This document shows positions 8,689 through 16,716 of a stretch of DNA of 34,065 bases, in pieces. The position numbers and the translations under genes were made by a program. The DNA comes from Capnocytophaga sp. (GTDB taxonomy: Bacteria > Bacteroidota > Bacteroidia > Flavobacteriales > Flavobacteriaceae). The notes under the pieces are model-generated. The model was not told where the DNA came from. It ran no database searches and was given only the letters and a program-made list of their open reading frames with translations. The first letter of the stretch is position 1, and every line of letters begins with the position of its first letter. The stretch lies in NCBI RefSeq assembly GCF_030532915.1, contig NZ_JAUNKD010000023.1, positions 7,014-41,078 on the forward strand. Reading direction: 5' to 3'.

Positions 8689-10938
8689 TTATCGTTTGTC
8701 ACTTAGTTCAAACCGTATTTTTTTTGCTTTTTTTAGCTGTTCGTGTGTTATGAAATACGAATTATAGGGTTTTTCGTCGATAAAAATACGTTTAATATAA
8801 ATATTTTCGGGTGAAGCGTTCGATTCGATGGTTAATTTGCCATTCGGATAGTATTTTTTATCCAAAGTAAGCGTAATTTTATTGAATTTTGGCGAAGTAA
8901 ATGTGTAAATGGGCTCGCCCGGACTCACCGGATAAAAACCCATCATTCCGTAAATAAGCCAAGCCGACATCACGCCCGTGTCTTCGTTTCCGGGCAATCC
9001 GGCGGGTTTGTTCTGAAAATATTGCTCAATCAAATCGTGAATGCGTTTTTGTGTTTTCCATTCGCTTCCTTTTATATAATTATAAAGGTACGGATAGGCG
9101 ATGTCGGGTTCGTTTGCCATATCGTATTGTCCTTTATCGAAGATGTAATCCAATTGATTTTCAAAGGATTTGGCTCCACCCATCAGCTGTATCATTCCTT
9201 TGATGTCGTGCGTTACCATATAAACGTACTGCCAAGCATTGCCCTCGATGTAGCCCACGTTTTTCTCGAAATTCGCCCCGCTTTCGGGGTTGAAAGGTGC
9301 GTACCACGTTCCGTTGGCGTGACGCGGACGCAACAATTTGGTTTGCTTGTCGAAGAGTTTTCTGTACGAAAGCGATTGTTTGCTAAATCGCTCAAAATCT
9401 TTCTTTTTGCCGAGTTTTTTTGCCAATTGGGCAATGGCAAAATCAGCGATATTGTACTCTTGCGTGGTGGAAACCGGCCCTGCCACGCCTCCGTCCACAC
9501 TCAAATAACCTAATTTCCAATATTCATCAACACCTAAACGTATCGGGTTGTTTTTTAGTGTATTAGCTCCTTTGAGCATCGCTTCGTAGGCTTTTTCTAT
9601 ATTGAAGTCGGTAAGTCCGCGTAAGTAGGTGTCAGCCAGTACGATACTCGCCGGGTCGCCCACCATCGTAAAGGTTTCGGTGGAATTGAGTTCCCACTTC
9701 GGAAGCCAGCCGCTTTCGTCGTAAATATCCAGCATCGTTCTGACCATACCAAGCTGTTGTTCAGGATATAACAAGGTCATCAGTTGGTGGTAATTTCGAT
9801 ACGTGTCCCACAGCGAAAACACGGTGTAACGTTCGTTTGATTTACCGATTTTGTTGGTGGAACTCTGCGGATAATCGCCGTTCACGTCGTTAAAAAGATG
9901 CGGATGAATGAGGGTATGGTACAAACCCGTGTAAAAAATCGTTTTTTGGTCGTCCGTGCCGCCTTCCAAAGCTACGTGAAATTGCTCGTTCCAGCAGTTT
10001 TTGGTTTGTTGATAAACTTCTGAAAATGATTTGCTTCCGATTTCTTTTTCCAAATTCTCGCGGGCATTTTCGATGCTGACGTACGAAACGCCTACTTTCA
10101 TTTCAACAATTTCATCTTTATCGAATTTATATCGGAAGTATGCCCCAATGCTGTCGCCGACCACCTCGCGGGTGAATCCTTCTTTGAGACGGGTTTTTCC
10201 GTTGTAGAGCATCCACTCGGCTTCCACACCTTCGTATTTTTCGGGTTTGTGCCAAACTCCGTACGAAGCAGCTGGTTTTGAGAGTTTTGCTACGAAATAA
10301 ACAGGATACGCCAATTCCGGACTGTTATAACAAAACGACCCCACCATTCGCATTCCTTGCACTTCGGTAGGCGAAACGATTTTTACCATCGCTCCTTGTT
10401 CGTTGGTAAGTCCTAGCCCTAAGTTTATCAATACGTTAGCTTCTCCTTTCGGAAAGTGATAACGGCTCACGCCCGCCCGCATTGCAGCTGTCATTTCGGC
10501 TTTGATGTTGTATTTATCGATGTGCGTGCTGTAATATCCGGCGGAAGCCTGTTCGTTTTTGTAAGTAGAACCGTATTGTAAGTGATTGGTTTCCAACTTT
10601 CCGGTGGTGGGCATTGCGATAATTACGCCCAATTCAGGACAACCCACACCGCTCATATTCACGTGCGTAAATCCCGTAAGGAAATGATTTTCATTTACAT
10701 ACGGATTTGACAGCCAGCGACTGTCTTTTTCCAACGGATTTTGAATGCCTTTGGTGTCAAACGCCACGTTGAAAGGCGAGATGCTGAGCATTCCGCGTGG
10801 GGCAATGGCTCCGGGGTGTGTCGCTCCAAAATTAGACGTTCCGATAAACGGATTCACGTAATCGGCAGGCGTTTTTTGTGCCAATGCAAACTGAAAAACC
10901 AGCAAAAACGCCAATAAACTTATTCTATATGATTGCAT
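8689..10938 (-). CDS. Secreted GH92 family alpha-mannosidase
   Basis: 749-aa enzyme with a cleavable signal peptide (MQSYRISLLAFLLVFQFALA, cut before QKTPADYV). GH92 enzymes are calcium-dependent exo-alpha-mannosidases that trim alpha-1,2, -1,3, -1,4 or -1,6 mannose, notably from host N-glycans or yeast mannan. Family signatures: YVNPFIGTSNFGATHPGAIA near the mature N-terminus, FSLWDTYRNYHQLMTLLYPE mid-protein, EGNAWQYVYMVTHD, and GNEDTGVMSAWLIYGMMGFYPV at about 650-671 (split as GNEDTG, MSAW, GFYPV). No type IX C-terminal domain and no lipobox, so periplasmic location is likely. It stands alone between a good promoter and a terminator, with no SusCD pair nearby. Linkage specificity cannot be read from the sequence. 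Confidence 0.93.
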   Translation of the reverse strand: MQSYRISLLAFLLVFQFALAQKTPADYVNPFIGTSNFGATHPGAIAPRGMLSISPFNVAFDTKGIQNPLEKDSRWLSNPYVNENHFLTGFTHVNMSGVGCPELGVIIAMPTTGKLETNHLQYGSTYKNEQASAGYYSTHIDKYNIKAEMTAAMRAGVSRYHFPKGEANVLINLGLGLTNEQGAMVKIVSPTEVQGMRMVGSFCYNSPELAYPVYFVAKLSKPAASYGVWHKPEKYEGVEAEWMLYNGKTRLKEGFTREVVGDSIGAYFRYKFDKDEIVEMKVGVSYVSIENARENLEKEIGSKSFSEVYQQTKNCWNEQFHVALEGGTDDQKTIFYTGLYHTLIHPHLFNDVNGDYPQSSTNKIGKSNERYTVFSLWDTYRNYHQLMTLLYPEQQLGMVRTMLDIYDESGWLPKWELNSTETFTMVGDPASIVLADTYLRGLTDFNIEKAYEAMLKGANTLKNNPIRLGVDEYWKLGYLSVDGGVAGPVSTTQEYNIADFAIAQLAKKLGKKKDFERFSKQSLSYRKLFDKQTKLLRPRHANGTWYAPFNPESGANFEKNVGYIEGNAWQYVYMVTHDIKGMIQLMGGAKSFENQLDYIFDKGQYDMANEPDIAYPYLYNYIKGSEWKTQKRIHDLIEQYFQNKPAGLPGNEDTGVMSAWLIYGMMGFYPVSPGEPIYTFTSPKFNKITLTLDKKYYPNGKLTIESNASPENIYIKRIFIDEKPYNSYFITHEQLKKAKKIRFELSDKR

Positions 10939-10972
10939 AATATGTTTTATTTTCTTCCAAAAAAAGTACCCG

Positions 10973-11002
10973 CAAATATATGAAATATTTTGTTAAAATC
11001 AA
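10973..11002 (-). promoter_or_regulatory. Promoter of the GH92 gene
   Basis: Minus strand: TTG (11002-11000), 19 bases, TATATTTG (10980-10973), a full match to the Bacteroidota promoter pattern, about 30 bases before the GH92 start codon. Confidence 0.65.
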
Positions 11003-11364
11003 TATGTTTATTTTTTAATACTGATAGTTAAATAGTTAATCGTTTTTGTAAGAAAGTGCATTGTGTTAAAGTATGTTTTCTAACACGATTAATAGCAAAA
11101 AAATGTAAGGACTTGTTATTGAAAAATATAAAATTTAGTTAAAATTAGTTTTTTGATGCAAGATTTACGGCAAATGAAATTTAATAGAATTGAGCGACCA
11201 GTTCTGAGCTGACATACGGAATATGATGTTACTAAAAGTATATTTCTTTACAGATAAATCTGTGAAATAAATTTTAAAACTCTAAGTATTATGCAAATTA
11301 AACTTAATTTCCATTGAGGGTTATCCGTACAATGGTATGATACCCAAAAGACGTGCCCTTTTTC
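11003..11364 (+). other. Intergenic stretch without a supported gene
   Basis: A/T-rich DNA between divergent GH92 and cytolysin promoters. I see no coding signal. A 14-base palindrome ACAGATAAATCTGT at 11250-11263 lies about 100 bases upstream of the cytolysin promoter and could be an operator, but this is a weak suggestion. Confidence 0.4.
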
Positions 11365-11395
11365 TTGTTTGAATGATAATTTATAATTATGTTTG
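11365..11395 (+). promoter_or_regulatory. Promoter of the cytolysin-like gene
   Basis: TTG at 11365-11367, 20 bases, TATGTTTG at 11388-11395: complete match to TTG-N(17-23)-TAnnTTTG. The transcript would start near 11402, leaving an untranslated leader of about 155 bases before ATG 11558. Confidence 0.65.
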
Positions 11396-11401
11396 AAAAG
11401 C

Positions 11402-11557
11402 AACTCATTTTAAAACTTTTACTAAATTACTATGTGATTTCGCATATAAGCCGGGAACACTCACAACTATTTAATCAGAGGCAGTTTAACAAAAAGAAGC
11501 TAAAAATAATTACAAGTTGCCGATGTTAGATACGATTAATAATTAAATTATATTTAT
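11402..11557 (+). other. Long 5' untranslated leader of the cytolysin-like gene
   Basis: Region between the predicted transcript start and ATG 11558. I find no open frame of useful length and no known riboswitch. It is unusually long compared with the 20-80 base leaders of other genes here, which leaves room for post-transcriptional control. Confidence 0.35.
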
Positions 11558-13078
11558 ATGCAAATGCAAAATTCAGTAAAAGCAGCTTTGTTTGCTTTGT
11601 CATCAGTTATGCTTTTTTCTTGCCAGAAAGAAGCTGAAAGTACAAAAGAAGTTGAAAACAGACAGTTAGAGGCTTCGAGTGTTAATAAATTTGTGTCAGC
11701 ACTGCCTTCTGTTGAGCAAATGATTCCTTTTTCAGAGCGTTTGGTAACTTCTTCTGCAAGAAAATCCAGAACGGCAATGTTGGCTGTTACGGGGGATGAT
11801 GAGCAGTATGAACAAGCAAAACAATTTGATGAACAACTTCTATTCTCAGATGATCAGGAAATTTTTTACCCCGGAGCGTTGGTGAAAGCCAGAACAGTTT
11901 TAGATGGCTCATATTTGCCTATCACAGCGCCAAGAAAACCCTTAACTTTATCTGTTTCATTACAAGGGAAATCAGGCGTTACACCTTCTGTTACTGTAGA
12001 TAATCCTACGCTTTCAAGGGTAAGAAATGCTCTTAATGATTTGCTTTCCAAAGATTTTGAAGTCCCGCCGGCAAATATTTCATACACTTCGGAAGAAGTT
12101 CACGACGAACAGCACCTTAAAATTGCCTTAGGGGCAAATTACAACGGAACGGTAACCAAAGTAGGGGCAAGTGCTGGATTTAGTTATGATAATGAAAAGA
12201 AACGATTTTTAGTGAAAATTCAACAAGTTTTTTATACTGTTGACCTTGACCTTCCTCAGCAACCGTCTGATCTTTTCTCAGATAATTTTGATTACGCAAA
12301 CGCCTTCGGAGACGTTAAACCCGTGTATGTCTCATCAATCAAAATGGGAAGAGTTTTGTTATTGGGAATTGAAACCACTTTAACAAAAAAAGAAGCCGAA
12401 GCGAAAATCAGCGCTTCTTTCTTAGACGGAAAATTTGATGCAAAAGCTGAATCTGCTTATAATGACTTACAAAAATCATCAAAAATTACCGGACGTGTTT
12501 TAGGAGGAAGCCCTAAATTGGGCGGAAAAGCCATTACAAGCATTGAGCACATTAAAGAATTTTTAGAGGAAGGTGCCACTTGGAGCAAAGAAAACCCCGG
12601 AGTTGCCATTTCATATAAGCTAAGAGAATTAGGCACAAACGCTCCTTTTAAAACCGTTATCTACTCAAAATATTTTAAACGTGACACCGGCAGAATCAGT
12701 TTTGATTTGATTGTTAAAGATAACTTACAAACCATCTCAGGACAGTCATTAGCAACAGGAAAAGGTTTTATTAGAAGAACTAACAAACAAGGTGTTGTTT
12801 CACAAAATGAAATTAAGTTTACCAATGGAACTGTATCAAGCAGAATTGCTGCCTATGAGAAAAGAGAACAAGTTGCTATTGTTTTTCAGCCTCAAACAAT
12901 GGGTGATCAAGAAATTGTGTTTGAGCTGCCATCTTCTGATAGTTTGTTACGAGGCATAGATGGCTTGCAGAAAGGGAATCATTTGTATGATATTGATAAA
13001 AATAATGGGTTACTTTTGAAAGACAAAACCGATAAATACACACTGAAAATTGGTATTCATAATCCAAAATCAGAGTAA
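11558..13078 (+). CDS. Thiol-activated cytolysin family lipoprotein (cholesterol-dependent-cytolysin-like, CDCL)
   Basis: 506-aa predicted lipoprotein: hydrophobic signal ending in MLFSC (Cys22), then QKEAE, close to the lipoprotein surface-export signal described in Capnocytophaga canimorsus (QKDDE-like). Residues about 85-376 align by eye with domains 1-3 of cholesterol-dependent cytolysins such as pneumolysin: VDNPTLSRVRNALNDLL (148-164), a first beta-hairpin-forming region (about 178-228, ending QQVFYTVDLDLP), VYVSSIKMGR (256-265), a second helical-bundle region (about 275-315), and RVLGGSPKLGGKAI then ENPGVAISY (313-353). The C-terminal 130 residues differ from domain 4: no Trp-rich undecapeptide, no Trp after residue 342 and no Cys except Cys22. 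It therefore fits the CDC-like (CDCL) group, expected to form beta-barrel pores without direct cholesterol recognition. Stand-alone gene with its own promoter and terminator; no second CDCL component is in the window. Confidence 0.85.
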   Translation: MQMQNSVKAALFALSSVMLFSCQKEAESTKEVENRQLEASSVNKFVSALPSVEQMIPFSERLVTSSARKSRTAMLAVTGDDEQYEQAKQFDEQLLFSDDQEIFYPGALVKARTVLDGSYLPITAPRKPLTLSVSLQGKSGVTPSVTVDNPTLSRVRNALNDLLSKDFEVPPANISYTSEEVHDEQHLKIALGANYNGTVTKVGASAGFSYDNEKKRFLVKIQQVFYTVDLDLPQQPSDLFSDNFDYANAFGDVKPVYVSSIKMGRVLLLGIETTLTKKEAEAKISASFLDGKFDAKAESAYNDLQKSSKITGRVLGGSPKLGGKAITSIEHIKEFLEEGATWSKENPGVAISYKLRELGTNAPFKTVIYSKYFKRDTGRISFDLIVKDNLQTISGQSLATGKGFIRRTNKQGVVSQNEIKFTNGTVSSRIAAYEKREQVAIVFQPQTMGDQEIVFELPSSDSLLRGIDGLQKGNHLYDIDKNNGLLLKDKTDKYTLKIGIHNPKSE

Positions 13079-13122
13079 GAATATCAGAAAACAGTTTATA
13101 TTATAGAATAGTTGGTTAATGT

Positions 13123-13167
13123 GGGGGTTTGATATAAGGATAATTTCTTATGTCAAATCCCCTTTTT
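13123..13167 (+). terminator. Terminator of the cytolysin-like gene
   Basis: GGGGGTTTGATATAAG (13123-13138) pairs with CTTATGTCAAATCCCC (13147-13162), with one bulge and one mismatch, and is followed by five T. It begins 45 bases after the stop codon. Confidence 0.7.
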
Positions 13168-13339
13168 ATAGCTAACCCAAGATAGTTTGTCGCACTAATT
13201 CCCCCTTTGAAGGGGGGGGGTAGGGGGATGTAAATTTTAAGAAAACATCCTCCATCCTTCCCCACATACCCTGCTTTCGCAGGCTTCCTCCTTCAAAGGA
13301 GGATTGTGAAATGCGACAATTTATATACAGTTAGCTATA
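13167..13339. repeat. 173-bp nested inverted-repeat element (MITE-like or large palindromic repeat)
   Basis: Three pairs of perfect inverted repeats nest symmetrically: TATAGCTAAC (13167-13176) with GTTAGCTATA (13330-13339); TTGTCGCA (13187-13194) with TGCGACAA (13312-13319); CCTTTGAAGG (13204-13213) with CCTTCAAAGG (13290-13299). The spacers between outer and middle pairs are exactly 10 bases on both sides. The interior has further hairpins (GGATGT/ACATCC at 13226-13250; CTGC/GCAG at 13271-13282) and G/C-rich runs unlike the surrounding DNA. It has no coding capacity. It lies between convergent genes. It could be a miniature inverted-repeat transposable element, an intergenic palindromic repeat family, or a bidirectional terminator. 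Confidence 0.6.
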
Positions 13340-13377
13340 ATAAACAAAAGTAATCAAAAAAAACACATAAAACATTT

Positions 13378-14463
13378 TTATTTTTTGCAACGGAAAATGG
13401 TGTGACTTTCGCCGGAACCGAGATGGTCGTAAACCTGAATGACTTTCAATCCTGCATCATTCACACAGCACATCATATCCTCGGAATAATACATTTTGCT
13501 GTTTCCGTTTGCCATAGCCGTAAAGTACACACTGATTTGGTTCAGGCAATAGGCGCCAGTTTCGTGTGATTGTCTGTCCCAATAGGCTTCCAAAATGTAA
13601 AGCTCGGTGTTTTCATTCATTGAAGCGGCGGCACGTTTGAGGATGGAAGTTACTTCATCGGGCGAAAAACAATCCAAAAATTGGCTCATCCAAATGGCAT
13701 CAAATCCGGTAGGGAAGGGCGTTTTTGGGTCAAGCAGATTAGCTCCGTGCGGGTGGATGCGTTCAGCCCCCGGTTTGCCTTTTACGGCTTCTTGCATCAG
13801 GGCTAATTGTTGGGGTAAATCCATTATAGTTACCTGAACTTCTGTGTTGTAGCCTACACATTGCAATGCCCATCGCCCTGTGTTTCCGCCTACGTCAAGT
13901 AGTTTTTTTACGGGTTTTTCAAAAACGATTTTCAGGGCATCGGCAAACGACCTGTCGGAATAATAATGGTCAAAAGCGAACCATTTTTCTTGCGTAATTT
14001 CAGGCAGTTGCGACAATCCTTCGTAAATAGTTGCCCAGTTTCCAAAGACTTTTAAGCCGGCAGGTTGCCCGTTTTGCAAGGCTTCCTCCAAATGAAACAG
14101 CCCCTCGTAACAAACCTCGTGGGTGAATTCCATATTGATGCGGGTCATTTTGTCATTTTCCAGAAACCAGCCTGCTTTGGTGATGAAATATTTATCGCCC
14201 TTAACAATAACCGTTCCGATGGAAAGTGAGGCTTCCAACAATATTTGAACGGCATACGGGCTTAGGTTGGTTTCACGGGCTATTTCGGCTGCGGTCATTC
14301 CGTTGTTTTGTTTGCATAATTTGCTGAAAATTCCGAACTTAACCATCAGTCGCGATACCTGAAAAACCACCGGAGCGAAGGCTATTTCTTGTGCCAAACG
14401 CTGTGCCGCAACGGCAGAATGTTGTTCAGACTCGTATTTTTTTAGTACAGGTGTTAATTTCAT
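13378..14463 (-). CDS. SAM-dependent O-methyltransferase with N-terminal winged helix (Methyltransf_2 type)
   Basis: 361-aa protein. Residues about 28-100 form a winged-helix dimerisation domain (MTAAEIARETNLSPYAVQILL). The Rossmann methyltransferase domain follows, with motif I LLDVGGNTGR at 188-197, the acidic ribose-binding MDLPQQ in the next strand and the FDAIWMSQFLDCF segment after that. This layout is that of plant/bacterial O-methyltransferase family 2 and CrtF-like enzymes. In Bacteroidota similar enzymes occur in aryl-polyene or flexirubin pigment clusters, but no ketosynthase, acyl carrier protein or ammonia-lyase is present here, so the substrate is unknown. Last gene of a minus-strand run, 31 bases after the CopD-like gene. 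It ends about 40 bases from the inverted-repeat element. Confidence 0.82.
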   Translation of the reverse strand: MKLTPVLKKYESEQHSAVAAQRLAQEIAFAPVVFQVSRLMVKFGIFSKLCKQNNGMTAAEIARETNLSPYAVQILLEASLSIGTVIVKGDKYFITKAGWFLENDKMTRINMEFTHEVCYEGLFHLEEALQNGQPAGLKVFGNWATIYEGLSQLPEITQEKWFAFDHYYSDRSFADALKIVFEKPVKKLLDVGGNTGRWALQCVGYNTEVQVTIMDLPQQLALMQEAVKGKPGAERIHPHGANLLDPKTPFPTGFDAIWMSQFLDCFSPDEVTSILKRAAASMNENTELYILEAYWDRQSHETGAYCLNQISVYFTAMANGNSKMYYSEDMMCCVNDAGLKVIQVYDHLGSGESHTIFRCKK

Positions 14464-14494
14464 TTTATGTTACTATTTTGGTGGTAATTATTTT

Positions 14495-14956
14495 TTACAG
14501 ATTTATTCCGCCATAACGAACGAAACTCCCCAAAATGAGCATTATCACTCCTAAAATCGTAACCGAAACGATGTGAATTGCCATTTCGGGCAGTTTTTTT
14601 GTGTTGCCTTTATGCAACTGCGGAAGCACACGGGTTTGGGCACTTATTGCCAAACAAATGGTTGTTAATAAGCATATTATCTTTAAGGAAACGACCGTTT
14701 CAATAGCCGATGAAAACGAAAACCACGTGGTGAAACCCAGTCCGAAATCGTATGCCATTAAAATTCCGGTAACGACCAAAAGCAACAGCGAAGGCATTCC
14801 GATGGGTTCGTAGGTTTTTTCAAATCGGTCGATATAACCAAAGTCGTTGTTTTTCAGTGCTTTTGGAAGAAAACCGATGGCAAGTACCAAATGCCCGCCC
14901 ACCCAAACGGTTGCCGCCAAAAGGTGAATGATGAGATAAATATGATGTAGTTGCAT
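14495..14956 (-). CDS. CopD-like four-helix membrane protein
   Basis: 153-aa integral membrane protein with four predicted helices (about residues 5-25, 45-68, 80-102 and 122-145). The opening MQLHHIYLIIHLLAATVWVG, with several His residues and a His in GGHL, matches the copper-resistance CopD superfamily, which places His residues in helices for metal or heme binding. A role in copper handling is possible but not shown. A longer reading from TTG 14977 adds seven residues; ATG 14956 gives the family-like N-terminus. It follows pth closely (about 20 bases) and precedes the methyltransferase by 31 bases. Confidence 0.75.
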   Translation of the reverse strand: MQLHHIYLIIHLLAATVWVGGHLVLAIGFLPKALKNNDFGYIDRFEKTYEPIGMPSLLLLVVTGILMAYDFGLGFTTWFSFSSAIETVVSLKIICLLTTICLAISAQTRVLPQLHKGNTKKLPEMAIHIVSVTILGVIMLILGSFVRYGGINL

Positions 14957-14977
14957 AGGTATAAGCTTGAAAAACAA

Positions 14978-15544
14978 TTATTTATTGTTGAATAAGTTCA
15001 TCGTGTTGGAAATTCCCGCCAAACCGAATGAGAGTATGGCTTCGGCACTTTTTTGCAGGCGTTCGGGCAGCAGGCTTGCTTCTTCTTCGTTCCACTGCCC
15101 CAAAACGTAATCGATTTGCTTTCCTTTTGAAAAATCGGCGCTGATGCCAAAACGCAGGCGTGCATAGGCGGTTGTATTGAGCTGTGCCTGAATGTCTTTC
15201 AGTCCGTTATGCCCGCCGTCGCTCCCTTTGGATTTGATGCGAATAGTTCCGAACGGAAGATTCAAATCATCGGTGATGACCAGTAAATTTTCCAACGGAA
15301 TTTTCTCTTTTTCAAGCCAATAACGGATGGCTTTTCCGCTGAGGTTCATATAAGTAGACGGTTTGAGCAATAAAAACGTACGCCCTTTGTGTTTGAGCTC
15401 GGCAAGGTCGCCTAATTTTTGAGTGGTAAAGGGAACTTGGTGTTGTTCGGCTAATTGTTCAACTACTTTAAAACCAATGTTATGGCGCGTGTTTTTGTAT
15501 TCTGTTCCGATGTTTCCGAGTCCTGCGATTAAAAATTTTTTCAT
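14978..15544 (-). CDS. pth: Peptidyl-tRNA hydrolase
   Basis: 188-aa cytoplasmic enzyme that cleaves the ester bond of peptidyl-tRNAs released from stalled ribosomes. All key residues are seen: GLGN with Asn11, NTRHNIG with catalytic His21, the YMN motif with Asn67, TDDLNLPFG with Asp92/93, and SDGGHNGL with His112 and Asn113. Length is typical. It lies 37 bases after the LacI-type regulator and about 20 bases before the CopD-like gene. Confidence 0.97.
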   Translation of the reverse strand: MKKFLIAGLGNIGTEYKNTRHNIGFKVVEQLAEQHQVPFTTQKLGDLAELKHKGRTFLLLKPSTYMNLSGKAIRYWLEKEKIPLENLLVITDDLNLPFGTIRIKSKGSDGGHNGLKDIQAQLNTTAYARLRFGISADFSKGKQIDYVLGQWNEEEASLLPERLQKSAEAILSFGLAGISNTMNLFNNK

Positions 15545-15581
15545 TGTTTTTCGGGTGATTTCTCACGAATGTGTTTATGTG

Positions 15582-16595
15582 CTATCTTGTTGATTCTCTA
15601 ATTATTAATGATGTTTTGATGATTTCGGTTCGGTAGTTTCGTTCTTGGTTGTCGTTTTCAATATTTTCGATGAGCAGTTCGGCGGCTTTTTTTCCGATTT
15701 CGGTGCCGTGTTGGTCTACCGCGGTGAGTTTCGGATAAGCGTTTTTGGCTAAAAATCCGTCGGCAAAGGTGATTATGCCCAATTCTTGCGGAATTTTGAT
15801 GTTGCGGTTGTGGGCTTCACGCAAGGCTTTTACGGCTAAAAATTCGTTACTGCACAAAAGCGCATCAAACCGGCGGGTGTCAAAAAAGTTGGGTATAACC
15901 TCTTCGGAATGAATGTCTTCCACTGCTAAAATTAAACTTTGGTCGATAGGGATGTCGGCATCGGTCAGTGCGTTTTTGTATCCTTGTGTGCGCAGATTAC
16001 CCACGCTGATATATTCCGGCACGGTAAGCAACCCGATGCGGTGGTATCCGGCTTTGATTAAGTGGTTTACGGCTCGGTATGAAGCCATTGCATCATCAAC
16101 GATGACCTTGTCACAGTACACGTCTTCCACCACGCGGTCAATAAGCACCAATGCCAGCTCTTGGTTTAATATCTCACGAAGGTGATGATAATCTTGCTGT
16201 TGTTGCGTTTCTTTTGAAAGAGCAATGATAAAACCATCGATGCCGGTTTGGGTGAGTGTTTCGATGTTTTTAATTTCGCGTTCAAGCATTTCGTTTGAAA
16301 AGCAGGCGATGAGGTTGTATCCTTTTTCATTTGCAACGCTTTCAACGCCTTTGACAATCATCGAAAAGAAATCGTGGGCAATTTCGGGGATAATTACCCC
16401 GATGTTTTTTGATTTTTTATTGCGCAAACTCAGCGCAACCGAATTGGGTTTGTAATTGTGCAATCGGGCGAATGCCACCACTTTTTGGCGCGTTTGCTGG
16501 CTGATTTCGGGATTGTCATTCAGTGATTTAGACACGGTTGAAATGCTGATGTTCAGCTCTCGGGCAATGTCTTTGATGGTGATTTTTCTTTTCAT
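15582..16595 (-). CDS. LacI family transcriptional regulator
   Basis: 337-aa repressor-type protein. Residues 4-24 hold the LacI helix-turn-helix (TIKDIARELNISISTVSKSL), followed by the hinge helix (KPNSVALSLRNKKSKNIGVI) and a periplasmic-binding-protein-like sensor domain (about 62-335) with the usual GIDGFII, VDDAMASYRAVNHLI and HRIGLL segments. The ligand is probably a sugar, not identifiable here. No carbohydrate genes are adjacent; the nearest glycosidase is the GH92 gene about 5 kb away. It may be co-transcribed with pth, which starts 37 bases downstream. Confidence 0.93.
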   Translation of the reverse strand: MKRKITIKDIARELNISISTVSKSLNDNPEISQQTRQKVVAFARLHNYKPNSVALSLRNKKSKNIGVIIPEIAHDFFSMIVKGVESVANEKGYNLIACFSNEMLEREIKNIETLTQTGIDGFIIALSKETQQQQDYHHLREILNQELALVLIDRVVEDVYCDKVIVDDAMASYRAVNHLIKAGYHRIGLLTVPEYISVGNLRTQGYKNALTDADIPIDQSLILAVEDIHSEEVIPNFFDTRRFDALLCSNEFLAVKALREAHNRNIKIPQELGIITFADGFLAKNAYPKLTAVDQHGTEIGKKAAELLIENIENDNQERNYRTEIIKTSLIIRESTR

Positions 16596-16661
16596 AATAG
16601 GATTGTTTTATTTAAAAGTTTTCAATTTTCCCGTAAAACTACAACTTTTTTTGAAAACAAC

Positions 16662-16692
16662 AAAAAGACCGCTATTTTTAGCGGTCTTTTTT
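16662..16692 (-). terminator. Terminator after the DUF4374-like gene
   Basis: AAAAAGACCGCTA, a 5-base loop and TAGCGGTCTTTTT make a 13-bp perfect stem with T/A tails, lying about 25 bases beyond the stop of the 16717-18009 gene on the minus strand. It can act in both directions. Confidence 0.85.
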
Positions 16693-16716
16693 CTTGTTTT
16701 ATATTTTGGGAATTGG

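Noticed and set aside
8505-8702. 65-codon minus-strand open frame between GH92 and atpD
   Set aside because: It overlaps the GH92 3' end and its terminator hairpin, is lysine/asparagine-rich as expected from A/T-rich DNA, and has no recognisable domain.
11558-13078. Naming the cytolysin a classic cholesterol-binding toxin
   Set aside because: The undecapeptide and its Trp and Cys residues are absent from the C-terminus.
13200-13230. Reading the G/C-rich interior of the 173-bp element as coding or as a small RNA gene
   Set aside because: All frames are short, and no promoter matching TTG-N-TAnnTTTG was found next to it.
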